Source of the DNA: JBGQMW01 sp963769845
Lineage (GTDB): Archaea > Thermoproteota > Bathyarchaeia > Bathyarchaeales > Bathycorpusculaceae
DNA length: 64,000 nucleotides
Assembly: GCA_963769845.1 (NCBI GenBank)
Contig: CAVYNL010000015.1
Span: 62,001-126,000 of the forward strand
Direction of reading: 5' to 3'
The notes under the pieces are model-generated. The model was not told the DNA's origin. It searched no databases and worked only from the letters and a program-made list of their open reading frames with translations. Shown piece by piece: positions 50,153 through 58,530 of this stretch (position 1 is its first letter; each line of letters starts with the position of its first letter). Made by a program: the position numbers and the translations under genes.

Positions 50153-50587
50153 TTGCCAGCTGCGGAACATAGAGCTGTCATCATTGCCCATGGGCACGCG
50201 AACGTGTTGGCGACACATCCAACAACAATGGAGATTACCAAAGATGACTACTTATCAAGGAAGGGCGACTGCATCATCGCCGTCTCAGCCGACAAGACAA
50301 TGAGCGACCTCGACCCAGTGTTGAAAGAGAGCCTTAGGCAGGAGGGCAGCAGAATCTCCATTCTGATCGAGGCCGGAGGAACCGTTGAGACCGTGCACGC
50401 TCGAGGCAGTTCACGCTTGATCCTGTCGCATCCGACTGACTTCGTCATTCGAAAAGGCAGCTATATCTGCAATAGAACCTTGGCGATCCATGCGGACAAA
50501 GCCGCGGCCGACCTGTCAAGAACGCTTGTGAAGAAATTGAAGAACACACGGCAAAGAGTCCGTTTTACGCTTATTGTGACAGTTTAA
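50153..50587 (+). CDS. DUF371 family protein
   Basis: A 144-residue archaeal protein. HGHANVLATHPTTMEITKDD, LSRKGDCIIAVSADKTMSDL, and SSRLILSHPTDFVIRKGSYI match the DUF371 layout of two similar beta-rich halves. TTG 50153 starts just after the S-layer-like gene's stop, so it is translated from the same message. Its stop overlaps the convergent trm5 end by four bases. The function is unknown. Confidence 0.8.
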   Translation: MPAAEHRAVIIAHGHANVLATHPTTMEITKDDYLSRKGDCIIAVSADKTMSDLDPVLKESLRQEGSRISILIEAGGTVETVHARGSSRLILSHPTDFVIRKGSYICNRTLAIHADKAAADLSRTLVKKLKNTRQRVRFTLIVTV

Positions 50588-51651
50588 CGGATTCTTGCGT
50601 CGAGAACTACTTGATGTTCGTGAGGAGCCGTTTCGCGGACGTGCCTGCAGAAGAGAAACTCAGCAACCTTTCTTCCGTTCTTTTTTACCGCCTTTGCGAA
50701 CATGTTCTGGGCATCTTCTAACGAGACAGAGGCAGTGGTGAAACTGTAATAATGTACGATGCCGCCTTGAGGCTTGAACGCGTGGCATGCCGCGTCAACA
50801 AACTCGATAGCGCTTTCGGGCAGGTTCATGATGACGCGGTCAGCTATTCCTGCGAGTTTCTTGCTGGCGACCTGTCTTGCCTCCCCAGGGATCGGGTACA
50901 CTCTTCCGTCAACTCTGTTCAGCCTGATATTCTTCTTCAAAAGCGCGACCGCGTCGGGGTTGATGTCGACTGCATAGACTTTCACGTTCTTGCGTCTTTT
51001 TGCTATCATGATGGCAAACGGTCCGACTCCGGCAAACAGGTCCACAACGGTTTCGCCTTCTTGGACGAGGGATGCGACTCTGTTGTGTTCATACGAGAGC
51101 CTTGGGGAAAAATATGCCTTGGCAACGTCCACGCAGAAGCGGCATCCGTACTCGCTGTGGACTGTTTCAGTCTTTGGAACGCCAGCGATCACCGTGAATT
51201 CTCTAAGCCTGTATGAACCGCTGACTGGGCCCGCTTTGGCTAAGACCGTTCGCAGGTTCTCGTTTGCTCCCAGTATTGCTTCGCCGACAATGCCTTTGTA
51301 GGGTTGAAGTTCTGACGGAATTTCCACTATGCCTATGTCGCCTACAAGGTCTGCTGCGTGTGGCAATCTGGACAGCAGGTTTTCAGGCAGTTTGTCTTTG
51401 AGGAGTTCTGCGAGTGAAGGTTGTTGTCGCTTTCTTTCTGGGAAGACACGAGTGACAACTTCGAAGCCGTGTCTCTGCTCTTGGAGACTTTTAAGTTCGT
51501 TTCTTGGTGGTTTGTTGAGGAGCGGGATGTACAGGTGTGTTTTGTCTCTCTGGATTTCTAGTTCCTTGTCCACTAGCCCTAGTTTTCTTGCTAGTGCTAG
51601 GGCTGTTTCGCCTTGTTTTTTCGGAATCTTGAGGCACTTGGATTCTGGCAT
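50584..51651 (-). CDS. trm5: tRNA (guanine(37)-N1)-methyltransferase Trm5
   Basis: Methylates G37 next to the anticodon and prevents frameshifting. An N-terminal D1 region (MPESKCLKIPKKQGETALAL) is followed by D2 (YKGIVGEAILGANENLRTVL, YRLREFTVIAGVPKTETVH) and the Rossmann catalytic domain (VVDLFAGVGPFAIMIAKRRK, VYAVDINPDAV, MNLPESAIEF). ATG 51651 gives 355 residues; an arginine-rich in-frame extension to 51765 overlaps the methyltransferase upstream and is not family-like. Confidence 0.92.
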   Translation of the reverse strand: MPESKCLKIPKKQGETALALARKLGLVDKELEIQRDKTHLYIPLLNKPPRNELKSLQEQRHGFEVVTRVFPERKRQQPSLAELLKDKLPENLLSRLPHAADLVGDIGIVEIPSELQPYKGIVGEAILGANENLRTVLAKAGPVSGSYRLREFTVIAGVPKTETVHSEYGCRFCVDVAKAYFSPRLSYEHNRVASLVQEGETVVDLFAGVGPFAIMIAKRRKNVKVYAVDINPDAVALLKKNIRLNRVDGRVYPIPGEARQVASKKLAGIADRVIMNLPESAIEFVDAACHAFKPQGGIVHYYSFTTASVSLEDAQNMFAKAVKKNGRKVAEFLFCRHVRETAPHEHQVVLDARIR

Positions 51652-51665
51652 GGTTCCGCCGTGTG

Positions 51666-52451
51666 CTAGTTTTTGGTTGCAACGATCATTGTGTAGTACA
51701 GAGTTAATTCGGTGTCGGTGAGGCCGTATTGGTTCTTCGCCTCGGCGTCTGCCGTTTGTACGCACGCGGTGAGCTGGTCGGGCGAAACGTTGAAGTATTC
51801 TCCCTTATCTTCCATCAATGAACGGTAGGATTTCCTGTAAGAGATCGTTTTCATTCTGGCAACGTGAAATCCGCTGGTTTCTATGAGATTCTTGATTTCG
51901 GAGGGTTTGAAGTATCTTGCGTGTGCTCTCGAAATTGTCTTCTCGAGCTTCTCTAGGAATCCCTTGTCATCCATTTCGTGAAGTGTCAAGTCCCCATACG
52001 CGAGTAGGCCCTTTTCGTTCATCGTGCCTCTGAGGGTTTGAAGGATCTTCTCGATGGATGAAAAGTAGTGCATTGTGCTCATGCAGACTATCGCGTCGAA
52101 AACGCTGCGTGTGAAGGGCAAGTGTTCTGCATCAGCTTGGATCAGCGTGAGGTTTTTCTTGAATTGTTCAGCCTTTGTTTTTGCTTGTCGCAACATTTCC
52201 AGTGAAAGGTCAAGTCCGACGAACTGAGGTCTAATGTTCGCTAATAATGGTAGGGCGTTTCTGCCACTTCCAACACCGACTTCGAGAACCAGTCTATTTT
52301 TGAATCCCGCCAGCCCCCTGGTCAATTCATCTGTTATTTCAGCCGCAAATCCTTGAGTGCTTCTCCACGTCCGACTCTTCTGCCTGTCGTAGTCCTTGGC
52401 TCTCTTTGAGTAGTATTCTCGTACGAGCCTTTTTCGGGCGATGCCTTCCAT
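51666..52451 (-). CDS. Class I SAM-dependent methyltransferase
   Basis: The 261 residues have the UbiE-like order: MEGIARKRLVREYYSKRAKD at the start, LVLEVGVGSGRNALPLLANI (motif I), FVGLDLSLEMLRQAKTKAEQ (motif II), and LPFTRSVFDAIVCMSTMHYF. The C-terminal part (SFRKSYRSLMEDKGEYF-like: ISYRKSYRSLMED) resembles small-molecule or lipid methyltransferases. It lies 14 bases upstream of trm5 on the same strand. The substrate is unknown. Confidence 0.85.
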   Translation of the reverse strand: MEGIARKRLVREYYSKRAKDYDRQKSRTWRSTQGFAAEITDELTRGLAGFKNRLVLEVGVGSGRNALPLLANIRPQFVGLDLSLEMLRQAKTKAEQFKKNLTLIQADAEHLPFTRSVFDAIVCMSTMHYFSSIEKILQTLRGTMNEKGLLAYGDLTLHEMDDKGFLEKLEKTISRAHARYFKPSEIKNLIETSGFHVARMKTISYRKSYRSLMEDKGEYFNVSPDQLTACVQTADAEAKNQYGLTDTELTLYYTMIVATKN

Positions 52452-52647
52452 TTTGCTTCAGGTCTATCATACACCCAGACTCTGTTTTAACGTGTTCTCT
52501 TGATTCTACAAGTAGTCAGAAGCGCGGCTGCGTGCCTGCCGTTGTTTGTCGAAGCAGTTCTAGTTGCTGGAATGGTTCCCCTTCGGAAAAGCACCTGAAC
52601 TTTCAGGGCGAATACCATCTGTAAGAGCCTTGGGGGAGGCAATACAA

Positions 52648-52818
52648 ATGAAGATTGCCAGAATAGCGTTGATTGTCGTCGGGCTGATAACTCTTGTGAT
52701 GGGCTTATTGGGCGCAACTACGGTGATGTACGGCGTTGTGGACCCGGTGTGGCATGCTGCATTCAAGATCGTCGTGGGTCTCGTTGCTGTCGGAATAGGT
52801 CTCGTGGAAAAGAGCTAG
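52648..52818 (+). CDS. Small membrane protein, two transmembrane helices
   Basis: A 56-residue protein made almost wholly of two hydrophobic helices (IALIVVGLITLVMGLLGATT and AAFKIVVGLVAVGIGLV) with a short turn (YGVVDPVWH). ATG 52648 follows GGGGGAGG by eight bases, which decides it over a longer frame to 52564. No family is recognised. Confidence 0.6.
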   Translation: MKIARIALIVVGLITLVMGLLGATTVMYGVVDPVWHAAFKIVVGLVAVGIGLVEKS

Positions 52819-52859
52819 AAACCAGGTCAATCCCCAATTTTTCTTTTCTGCTTGGTAGA

Positions 52860-53897
52860 CTAGCTGTGCTTTTCGATTCTGTATAGTCCGTTCGCGTTGG
52901 CGACACTGAAGTGTACGTTTAGTATTTTCTCTGAAACCCAGATGTTTGTTTGCAGATGGTCTGTGAGCATCCGTGTCAGGAAGCTGGAGTTGTTTTGAGC
53001 TAGGGCCATGTACGGAATGAGAAGGTCTGCGAGATGAATGTCCACGGTTGGCCGTGCGGAGATTTCTGTTATGAGCTTTTCAGCGGCCTCTTTGCCCACG
53101 TTCTCACTCGTTTTTTTCAGCTCGCCAATCGCGTCGCTGCCGAGAATCGCGTTCGTGTCTGTTTCAGTCCATAGTGTGAGTGAGCTGCCCTTCTGCTGTG
53201 GATTTGACGTGTCGTTGACTACTTGGATGTCTGCTGCAAAGCCTTTTCCCCTGAGACACTGTTTAGTTGCCTCAGCTTGTCGTGCCGCTACTTTTCTGTC
53301 CGCGAGAAATGTGCAAACAGAGACTCCGCGAATCTTCTGAAGCTTGCCGAATCGCTCAAGGTTTAATGGCTTCAGAGTTCTGCAGGGTTCTAGGACAACG
53401 GTCACCTCTCCCATGCCCTTAGGATAATAACCATATTTCAGAACGTCTATGGTCACTCCGAATCCCATGTGCTGAAGCGTTGGTAGAAGCACGAAGCGCA
53501 TGTAGTTGATCGTTGGTGAATGCTGAACGTCTGTGCCGCCTTTGGAAACGTGCAATTCCACCTTTCCAGGGGCTTGAGTGCAGATGGGTAGGATGGTCAT
53601 GAGAAGCATGGGTATGCTTCCTGCTGTGCCGATTTCAGCGTCGAATTTGCCGCCTGTTATGCTGTTGGGTTTGAACCAGATCTCGCGAGAGTCAATCTTT
53701 GCTCCTTTGATGTCCGCGTTGCAGAGCTTTGCTGCTGTCAACACGGCTTCGAGATGCTGAGGCTTCAAGCCTGGCTGAGGTCGGTTCTCTCGGATGTTGA
53801 AGATGTGCACTGGCTCCTGCACAATCGCTGACAATGCAACTGAAAGCCGAAGAATCGTGCCACTTCCACCCTTCTCGCTTCCATCAACCTCAATCAA
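52860..53897 (-). CDS. rtcA: RNA 3'-terminal phosphate cyclase
   Basis: RtcA turns RNA 3'-phosphates into 2',3'-cyclic phosphates using ATP. The start MIEVDGSEKGGSGTILRLSV, the central EIGTAGSIPMLLMTILPICT and VELHVSKGGTDVQHSPTINY, and VDIHLADLLIPYMALAQNNS (with NNSSFLTR) are family signatures. The 345 residues are full length. Start is TTG 53897. A later His conserved for catalysis lies in a degenerate stretch and cannot be assigned with certainty by eye. Confidence 0.93.
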   Translation of the reverse strand: MIEVDGSEKGGSGTILRLSVALSAIVQEPVHIFNIRENRPQPGLKPQHLEAVLTAAKLCNADIKGAKIDSREIWFKPNSITGGKFDAEIGTAGSIPMLLMTILPICTQAPGKVELHVSKGGTDVQHSPTINYMRFVLLPTLQHMGFGVTIDVLKYGYYPKGMGEVTVVLEPCRTLKPLNLERFGKLQKIRGVSVCTFLADRKVAARQAEATKQCLRGKGFAADIQVVNDTSNPQQKGSSLTLWTETDTNAILGSDAIGELKKTSENVGKEAAEKLITEISARPTVDIHLADLLIPYMALAQNNSSFLTRMLTDHLQTNIWVSEKILNVHFSVANANGLYRIEKHS

Positions 53898-53990
53898 AAT
53901 GTGTCGTCTCCTCTTCCTTGTCGGTTCCTGAAAGAGTGAGAAACAATAATAAATGCGTCAGGTATTAAACATTTGAAAGGATGAGGGCCT

Positions 53991-54422
53991 ATGAGCGCAG
54001 ACAAAGAGAAAGTTGAAGTGCTTACAAGAAGAGTAGACGAGCTTGTGGTCATATTGAACGGCATCATGGGAGACCTTAGACAGGTTTCCGCCTCACTCAA
54101 GTCATTGGCAGTAGGACAAATCACTCAGCCTTTGACGGCTTCGCCTCCTACACCGTTGCCGCAAGCTGCTCCGTCAGTAGCTGGAGCGCCAAGAGCTCTC
54201 GACAGGTCGAAGGCTACGGAGGACATAAAGATGCTCTTCCCAGAAGACCTTGAGAACATGCTAAGCTTCGAAGAAAAAGACGAATACGTGATAATAAAAC
54301 CGCGCCAATTCCTAGGTTCGGACAACTTCTCCAAGATCGCGTCCATAATCCGTGGAGTCGGAGGAGAATACGTCAGCGCTGGAAAAGCTTCTCACTTCAG
54401 AGTGCCCAAGAAAAGAGCCTAA
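53991..54422 (+). CDS. Conserved archaeal coiled-coil protein of unknown function
   Basis: The 143 residues have an N-terminal coiled coil (KEKVEVLTRRVDELVVILNG, residues 5-45), a Pro/Ala linker (TASPPTPLPQAAPSVAGAPR), and a compact C-terminal domain (YVIIKPRQFLGSDNFSKIAS, VGGEYVSAGKASHFRVPKK). The C-terminal domain looks like a small DNA- or protein-binding module found at the end of several archaeal proteins. It is divergent from rtcA and convergent with the acylphosphatase. No function is named. Confidence 0.7.
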   Translation: MSADKEKVEVLTRRVDELVVILNGIMGDLRQVSASLKSLAVGQITQPLTASPPTPLPQAAPSVAGAPRALDRSKATEDIKMLFPEDLENMLSFEEKDEYVIIKPRQFLGSDNFSKIASIIRGVGGEYVSAGKASHFRVPKKRA

Positions 54423-54442
54423 AATCTCCATAGAGTAGGCTC

Positions 54443-54721
54443 TTAACTGTATCTTATTTGGAAGTCGTCAAAACTGCCTGAATACCTTTCCCAAGAGACA
54501 TCTACATTGTCTACTCTTGCCGCAGGCGGCCCTTTCCTGCAAAATTCCAGAACCTTTTTCACGGACTTTTCTTCGCCTTCAAGCACTGCCTCAACTCGAT
54601 CAGCCTGCAGGTTCCGAACCCAACCCTTCACTCCGTAAGCGTTCGCCACATGTCTTGTCTCAGACCTGAAGAATACGCCTTGCACCCACCCTGCAACAAT
54701 CACGTGCGCCCTGACCTTCAT
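54443..54721 (-). CDS. Acylphosphatase
   Basis: A 92-residue enzyme that hydrolyses carboxyl-phosphate bonds. The catalytic Arg and the loop are in VAGWVQGVFFRSETRHVANA, and the catalytic Asn is in YGVKGWVRNLQADRVEAVLE. The end SFDDFQIRYS is typical. The size and both catalytic residues are normal. It is a single gene with its own start ATG 54721. Confidence 0.93.
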   Translation of the reverse strand: MKVRAHVIVAGWVQGVFFRSETRHVANAYGVKGWVRNLQADRVEAVLEGEEKSVKKVLEFCRKGPPAARVDNVDVSWERYSGSFDDFQIRYS

Positions 54722-54836
54722 GATTTTTTTCAGTATTTGCTGCGTTCATTTTAACCTATCTCTCCGCGATGCAAGTTTGTTGTTTCTTCACTTGTCTTAA
54801 AAGCGTCCGGTATCCTCATTTTGTTGGTGAACTAAG

Positions 54837-55172
54837 ATGCTCAGCAATCCTGAGGGCAAATTGCTGGTTTATGCTTCAACCTTTGCGGATTACTCGAGAC
54901 GCTTGAAGTCAATCAGTTCTGCTACGGAAAAAATGGCTAGGATGCTGAACTTGAACTTCAAGATAGTCACTTTCAGAAAGAAGTTTGCCCCCATCTACGT
55001 TTACTACAAGAATGGCGACGAGGAGCCCGTTCCTCTGTATTGCGCGTATGAAGGAGAATCCGACATGCATCAAGTCTGCAGAGCCCTGAGAAACATGCTG
55101 TTTGTGCTGTCTTTCCATCCGAAATATTCAGCGCTGAGAAATGCACGAAAAGAGATTATGCAGTTTTCGTGA
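54837..55172 (+). CDS. Hypothetical archaeal protein
   Basis: A 111-residue protein with a beta-strand-rich centre (NFKIVTFRKKFAPIYVYYKN) and a helical C-terminus (MHQVCRALRNMLFVLSFHPK). One CxxxxxxxxxxxxC pair (YCAYEG and QVCRAL) is present. Start is ATG 54837. Its end overlaps the convergent gene at 55156 by 17 bases. No family is recognised. Confidence 0.6.
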   Translation: MLSNPEGKLLVYASTFADYSRRLKSISSATEKMARMLNLNFKIVTFRKKFAPIYVYYKNGDEEPVPLYCAYEGESDMHQVCRALRNMLFVLSFHPKYSALRNARKEIMQFS

Positions 55173-55482
55173 ACCTCAGACTTTGGTTCTCAAGGTTTAT
55201 GTCGTAAATCTGGTTGACGTCAAACTCGATTCCCAAGCTTTCGTACTCCTGTTCAGTCAAGAACAGTATTATTTTCGGAATTGCGACTTCTCCCCGTCCC
55301 GGAAACATGGGGAACTGCTGCTGCAAAGCCTGCATCACATCCTGCACGACCTTTGCTTCTTCAGTCTGAGGCCTGAGAACAAAACTGGGGATCTGCCTGT
55401 CTTCTATCAGCTCGATACGCTTTCCAAGGTTGCCGTCTAGATCTCGAATAGATTCTATCTTATGCACTCTTACGCGGAACAT
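55156..55482 (-). CDS. Conserved protein, arcadin-1-like layout
   Basis: A 108-residue protein beginning MFRVRVHKIESIRDLDGN, with LGKRIELIEDRQIPSFVLRP in the middle and FLTEQEYESLGIEFDVNQIY near the end. This order (short basic strand, ligand-like loop, acidic strands) recalls arcadin-1, a small partner of crenactin, but the match is only by appearance, and no crenactin gene is in the window. ATG 55482 is chosen; a frame to 55647 runs through the guaA end. Confidence 0.5.
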   Translation of the reverse strand: MFRVRVHKIESIRDLDGNLGKRIELIEDRQIPSFVLRPQTEEAKVVQDVMQALQQQFPMFPGRGEVAIPKIILFLTEQEYESLGIEFDVNQIYDINLENQSLRFTKTA

Positions 55483-55606
55483 GACGTTTCCCCTACTCCA
55501 GAAGCTCATTGAGGTATTATATGTTTTGATAGTTCTACAACATGCCTTTCTCCAGTGCATGTCTTGAACAAACGCGTCAGAACTTGCATTGTGCAGGCTG
55601 TCAGGT

Positions 55607-56815
55607 CTATTCCATCTCGATGGTTGCCGGAGGTTTTGGAGTAACATCGTAGTAGACCGTTGATACGGTGGGACACTGCTCTATGATGTCCTCTGCAGCT
55701 TTGTCTAACGCCGCCCACGGGATATCCGAAACTGTTGCGGTGAGGAAGTCTTTGGTTTGAACAGCTCGTATGCCTATGACGTAGGGCTTCTTCTTGGCAA
55801 CGTTTTTGACCGCGTAGAATACTCTAGTGACTCCCAGGTTCTCGGTGACTATCGCTGTCTGCAAAGAGATGATGTTCTGGAGCGATGTCTGATGCAGTTT
55901 GCCGTCAAGCGTTTGAACCTCCACACCGACAACGTCACCATAAAGCCTCTTTCCCCCTTCAACCCCCGTTGCCTTGTCCGCGAAGGCTCTGACACTTACA
56001 TTTCTTGAGGGAACGTTCAGAAGTCGCGCCACGGTCTCTTGGATGTGCAGGGTCTTTGTTTGCTGCGGTGCCTCTTCATTGTCCATTACAACTGCAAAAT
56101 ACTGTCCAGGCTTATACTTTGACAATTCATGCTCAACGATAGTCGTTGCTTTCTTCACAGTGTCAAGCTTGTCGGGGCGAATCTGTCCAACGACGCGCAA
56201 AGATAGGCCTGGACCGGGGAAGGGCTGACGCTCAGAGAATTCGGCTGGAAGCCCGAGATGCCTAGCAACCATCCTTACTTGTTCCTTAAGTAGGGGCAGT
56301 AAGGGTTCAACAACTTTGAACCCGAACCGTTCCATCGGGTTGATTCCCATCTGTTCCAAGACGTTGTGTTGAGTCTTGACGCCTGCGACCGTTTCCATGA
56401 TATCCGCCCGAATTGTTCCCTGCACAAGAACTTTGCACTCTTCGTTTTTTGCTGTCTCACCTAGGACTTGATAGAAGGTTTCGCGGAACATCTTTCGTTT
56501 TTCTTCCGCGTCTCTCAAACCGTTCATGGCTTTGAGGAATCGCTCACGGACGTTAACGATTTTCATGGGAACCTTGAAGGGCGGTTTGGACAACGTGCTG
56601 GCAACGTGTTCGGGTTCACCCTGCCGCATGAAAGCATCATCCAAAATAACACAAGCAAGCCGTTCACCTATCGCCTTATGCGTCAAAACAGCACAAGTAG
56701 TACTGTCAACGCCGCCAGAAACAGCCACCAGCGCTTTTTCATCGCCAATACTCTTTTTCATGTCCAAGACCGCTGTTTCCACAAACTTCTCAGCATCAAA
56801 CGTTTCTAGACCCAA
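55607..56815 (-). CDS. guaA: GMP synthase, ATP-pyrophosphatase subunit
   Basis: Subunit B of the archaeal two-part GMP synthase: it adenylates XMP and accepts ammonia from a separate glutaminase subunit, which is not in this window. The P-loop is VAVSGGVDSTTCAVLTHKAI (about residue 30). SERQPFPGPGLSLRVVGQI and the end YYDVTPKPPATIEME are conserved. At 402 residues it is about 90 longer than usual; extra sequence follows FAVVMDNEE in the dimerisation region. Start is ATG 56815. Confidence 0.9.
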   Translation of the reverse strand: MGLETFDAEKFVETAVLDMKKSIGDEKALVAVSGGVDSTTCAVLTHKAIGERLACVILDDAFMRQGEPEHVASTLSKPPFKVPMKIVNVRERFLKAMNGLRDAEEKRKMFRETFYQVLGETAKNEECKVLVQGTIRADIMETVAGVKTQHNVLEQMGINPMERFGFKVVEPLLPLLKEQVRMVARHLGLPAEFSERQPFPGPGLSLRVVGQIRPDKLDTVKKATTIVEHELSKYKPGQYFAVVMDNEEAPQQTKTLHIQETVARLLNVPSRNVSVRAFADKATGVEGGKRLYGDVVGVEVQTLDGKLHQTSLQNIISLQTAIVTENLGVTRVFYAVKNVAKKKPYVIGIRAVQTKDFLTATVSDIPWAALDKAAEDIIEQCPTVSTVYYDVTPKPPATIEME

Positions 56816-56839
56816 AATGAACCCTGCTCCTCCAGTCTC

Positions 56840-57032
56840 TTAGGATGCTTTCTTTTTTATGATTTGTGCAAGCCCCATTTTCCCTAACATTTTCACCATC
56901 TCCAACAACAAAAAAAGGAACAGCTGCTAACCAATTTTCCCCAAGATCATCAAGATACGTGTAGCCTACTCCAAGGGCGAGCTCAGCTTGAGGAGGTTTA
57001 AGCTTAGAAAGCTTTTCTACGCGTGCAGTCAT
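56840..57032 (-). pseudogene. Small protein gene with homopolymer frameshift
   Basis: ATG 57032 opens a coding-like frame (LSKLKPPQAELALGVGYTYL, then LGENWLAAVPFF) that loses its character after a run of seven T (minus strand, 56910-56916). With six T the reading continues as LLLEMVKMLGKMGLAQIIKK and ends at 56840. The repaired protein would have about 63 residues. No family is known. The unrepaired frame would overlap the guaA start by 20 bases. A sequencing error in the homopolymer is the simplest cause. Confidence 0.5.
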
Positions 57033-57037
57033 ACTGG

Positions 57038-57118
57038 GTGAGGTTGAGTGCTGCGCGATTGAAGCCTGAAGAAGCGAAGACCATCGCCAGAAGCCTCAAA
57101 AAACTAGGCGGAAGCTGA
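57038..57118 (+). CDS. Possible 26-codon open frame
   Basis: GTG 57038 opens a short frame (RLSAARLKPEEAKTIARSLK, ending KLGGS) with a helical, amphipathic look. It lies six bases from the divergent start at 57032 and 53 bases before a ribbon-helix-helix gene. It may be a micro-protein, a relic or chance. Confidence 0.2.
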   Translation: MRLSAARLKPEEAKTIARSLKKLGGS

Positions 57119-57137
57119 TTAAATCTTATATTTGTGG

Positions 57138-57159
57138 CATATTATATGCATAACATATC
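57138..57159 (+). promoter_or_regulatory. AT-rich promoter/operator of the ribbon-helix-helix gene
   Basis: CATATTATATGCATAACATA contains ATGCAT flanked by ATAT-type words and is centred about 22-26 bases before ATG 57171. It could be TATA box and autoregulatory operator in one, which is common for small RHH repressors. Confidence 0.4.
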
Positions 57160-57170
57160 GGGGAGCCAAA

Positions 57171-57323
57171 ATGAAACTCGTGACAGTACTACTTCCTGAA
57201 GCTTACCTAGAAGGATTGGATGAACTCGTTAGAGCCAACATGTACCCAAGCCGAAGCTCAGCAATACGTTCTTCGGTCAGAGATCTGCTCAAAAAAGAAC
57301 TTTGGGAGAGACGTGGAAGATAG
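57171..57323 (+). CDS. Ribbon-helix-helix (CopG-type) DNA-binding protein
   Basis: A 50-residue dimeric repressor type: strand KLVTVLLPEAYLEGL, helix DELVRANMYPSRSSAIR, then SSVRDLLKKELWERRGR. ATG 57171 follows GGGGAGCC; longer readings to 57132 run through the promoter. No toxin gene is adjacent, so a toxin-antitoxin role has no support here. The near-palindromic AT-rich stretch upstream suggests autoregulation. Confidence 0.82.
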   Translation: MKLVTVLLPEAYLEGLDELVRANMYPSRSSAIRSSVRDLLKKELWERRGR

Positions 57324-57373
57324 AAGCCTGACAGATGACTGCATGCGCGCGCGAGATAGGTTTCTTCTTTTTT

Positions 57374-58144
57374 TCAAAACGCAGTTTTAGCCGATTCTCT
57401 TATCTTCTTTGCAGTTTCCAACGGGTTTACTGATTGAGTTATCTCGCGACCCACTATAAGGTAACTGGACCCTGCCTTCAGAGCTTGTTGAGCCGACCCG
57501 CCTTGAGCCCCTATTCCAGGAGAATAGATGGGGATGTTCTTGCCCAGAATCTTGTGCACTTCGCTGATTTTCTCAGGGTATGTGGCTCCCACGACAGCGC
57601 CACTGGCTTTGTATTTCACGGCTTTTTTCGCAAAAGCAACATACTGAGCTATCTTGCCCCCTGTTTCAGGGTCAACAATGGTCTGCCCATAACCTTCTGG
57701 CGCTGCTTTGTGGCTCATGTAGACGAGCAGGATCACGCCTCTTTTCAGCTTCTCAGCGACTCTGAAGATCGGTTCTAGTCCTTCCTCCCAGCCCACGAAG
57801 GGATTTGCGATCAATGCGTCAAACCCTGCCTCGAAATAGTACTCGGCAATAACCTGGTTTGTTGAGCCTATGTCATTCGCTTTGCAATCCATGATCGTCT
57901 GCAATCCCAAATCGTGCGCCTTCTTGACAAGTTTCTGAACACCGTCAAACGTTCCCAAAGGCAAAACCAGATGGTGGTTAAACTTGACTGCGCAGACGTG
58001 CGGATGTACCGATTCCAAAACCTTTTCAGCTTTCGTGAAAAGCTTGTTACGGTTCTCCGGTTTCTCGAACGGAAAATCAAAGGCCAAAACAATGTTAGAG
58101 ACGTTCTCCTTTGCGGTCTGCTCGATTCTCTTGCTGAAACTCAT
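57374..58144 (-). CDS. pyrF: Orotidine 5'-phosphate decarboxylase
   Basis: Last step of UMP synthesis. The active-site Lys-Asp-Lys-Asp array is seen in ALAFDFP-type and VCAVKFNHHLVLPLG plus TIMDCKANDIGSTNQVIAEY (DxKxxD). The phosphate-binding end is SYLIVGREITQSVNPLETAK. The 256 residues are longer than the classical archaeal type and resemble the group with an extended N-terminus. ATG 58144 is chosen over ATG 58159. It is divergent from the second EamA gene. Confidence 0.93.
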   Translation of the reverse strand: MSFSKRIEQTAKENVSNIVLAFDFPFEKPENRNKLFTKAEKVLESVHPHVCAVKFNHHLVLPLGTFDGVQKLVKKAHDLGLQTIMDCKANDIGSTNQVIAEYYFEAGFDALIANPFVGWEEGLEPIFRVAEKLKRGVILLVYMSHKAAPEGYGQTIVDPETGGKIAQYVAFAKKAVKYKASGAVVGATYPEKISEVHKILGKNIPIYSPGIGAQGGSAQQALKAGSSYLIVGREITQSVNPLETAKKIRESAKTAF

Positions 58145-58228
58145 ACCTGAGCACCCCATTCTATTCGGAGGTCCAGCTAAAAACGTTTACTTCTCTGTCA
58201 GTGCGCCCCTAAACCATTCGTGGCTCAC

Positions 58229-58350
58229 AGAAGAACAAAGAATTTTACTGCACATGACAAAGTTAAAGTCGCGTATGAGGTCCTAAGCGCGTGCCTGTCT
58301 GCGCTGCCATAGGCTCTGCACGCATATTTGGAGCATATAGGAAACTAGGT
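58229..58350 (+). ncRNA. Copy B of the repeated structured element upstream of an EamA transporter
   Basis: This copy matches 9442-9566, with the identical 30-base block at 58321-58350. The hairpin here is AGCGC / GCGCT around GTGCCTGTCT. The gap 58145-58530 holds this element and then a TATA-like GGTTTATTT at about 58462 before the transporter start. No protein gene is seen in the gap. Confidence 0.55.
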
Positions 58351-58530
58351 GGGTCACTCGTCAGAGAACGAAAATTCCGCCTGGGATCCAATAACACCTC
58401 GATGGTGCGCTGACTTGACAATGTTTCATGACATCTGTTGTTTTCGCAGTTTCTTTGCTTAGGTTTATTTCGTGGACCAGCATAACTTCGTCTCCAAACG
58501 AAATCATGCGCAGGCTAGGTCTGTGAACCT

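Noticed and set aside
57171..57323. Toxin-antitoxin system with the ribbon-helix-helix protein as antitoxin
   Set aside because: No toxin-like gene lies next to it; the neighbours are pyrF and a broken small gene.
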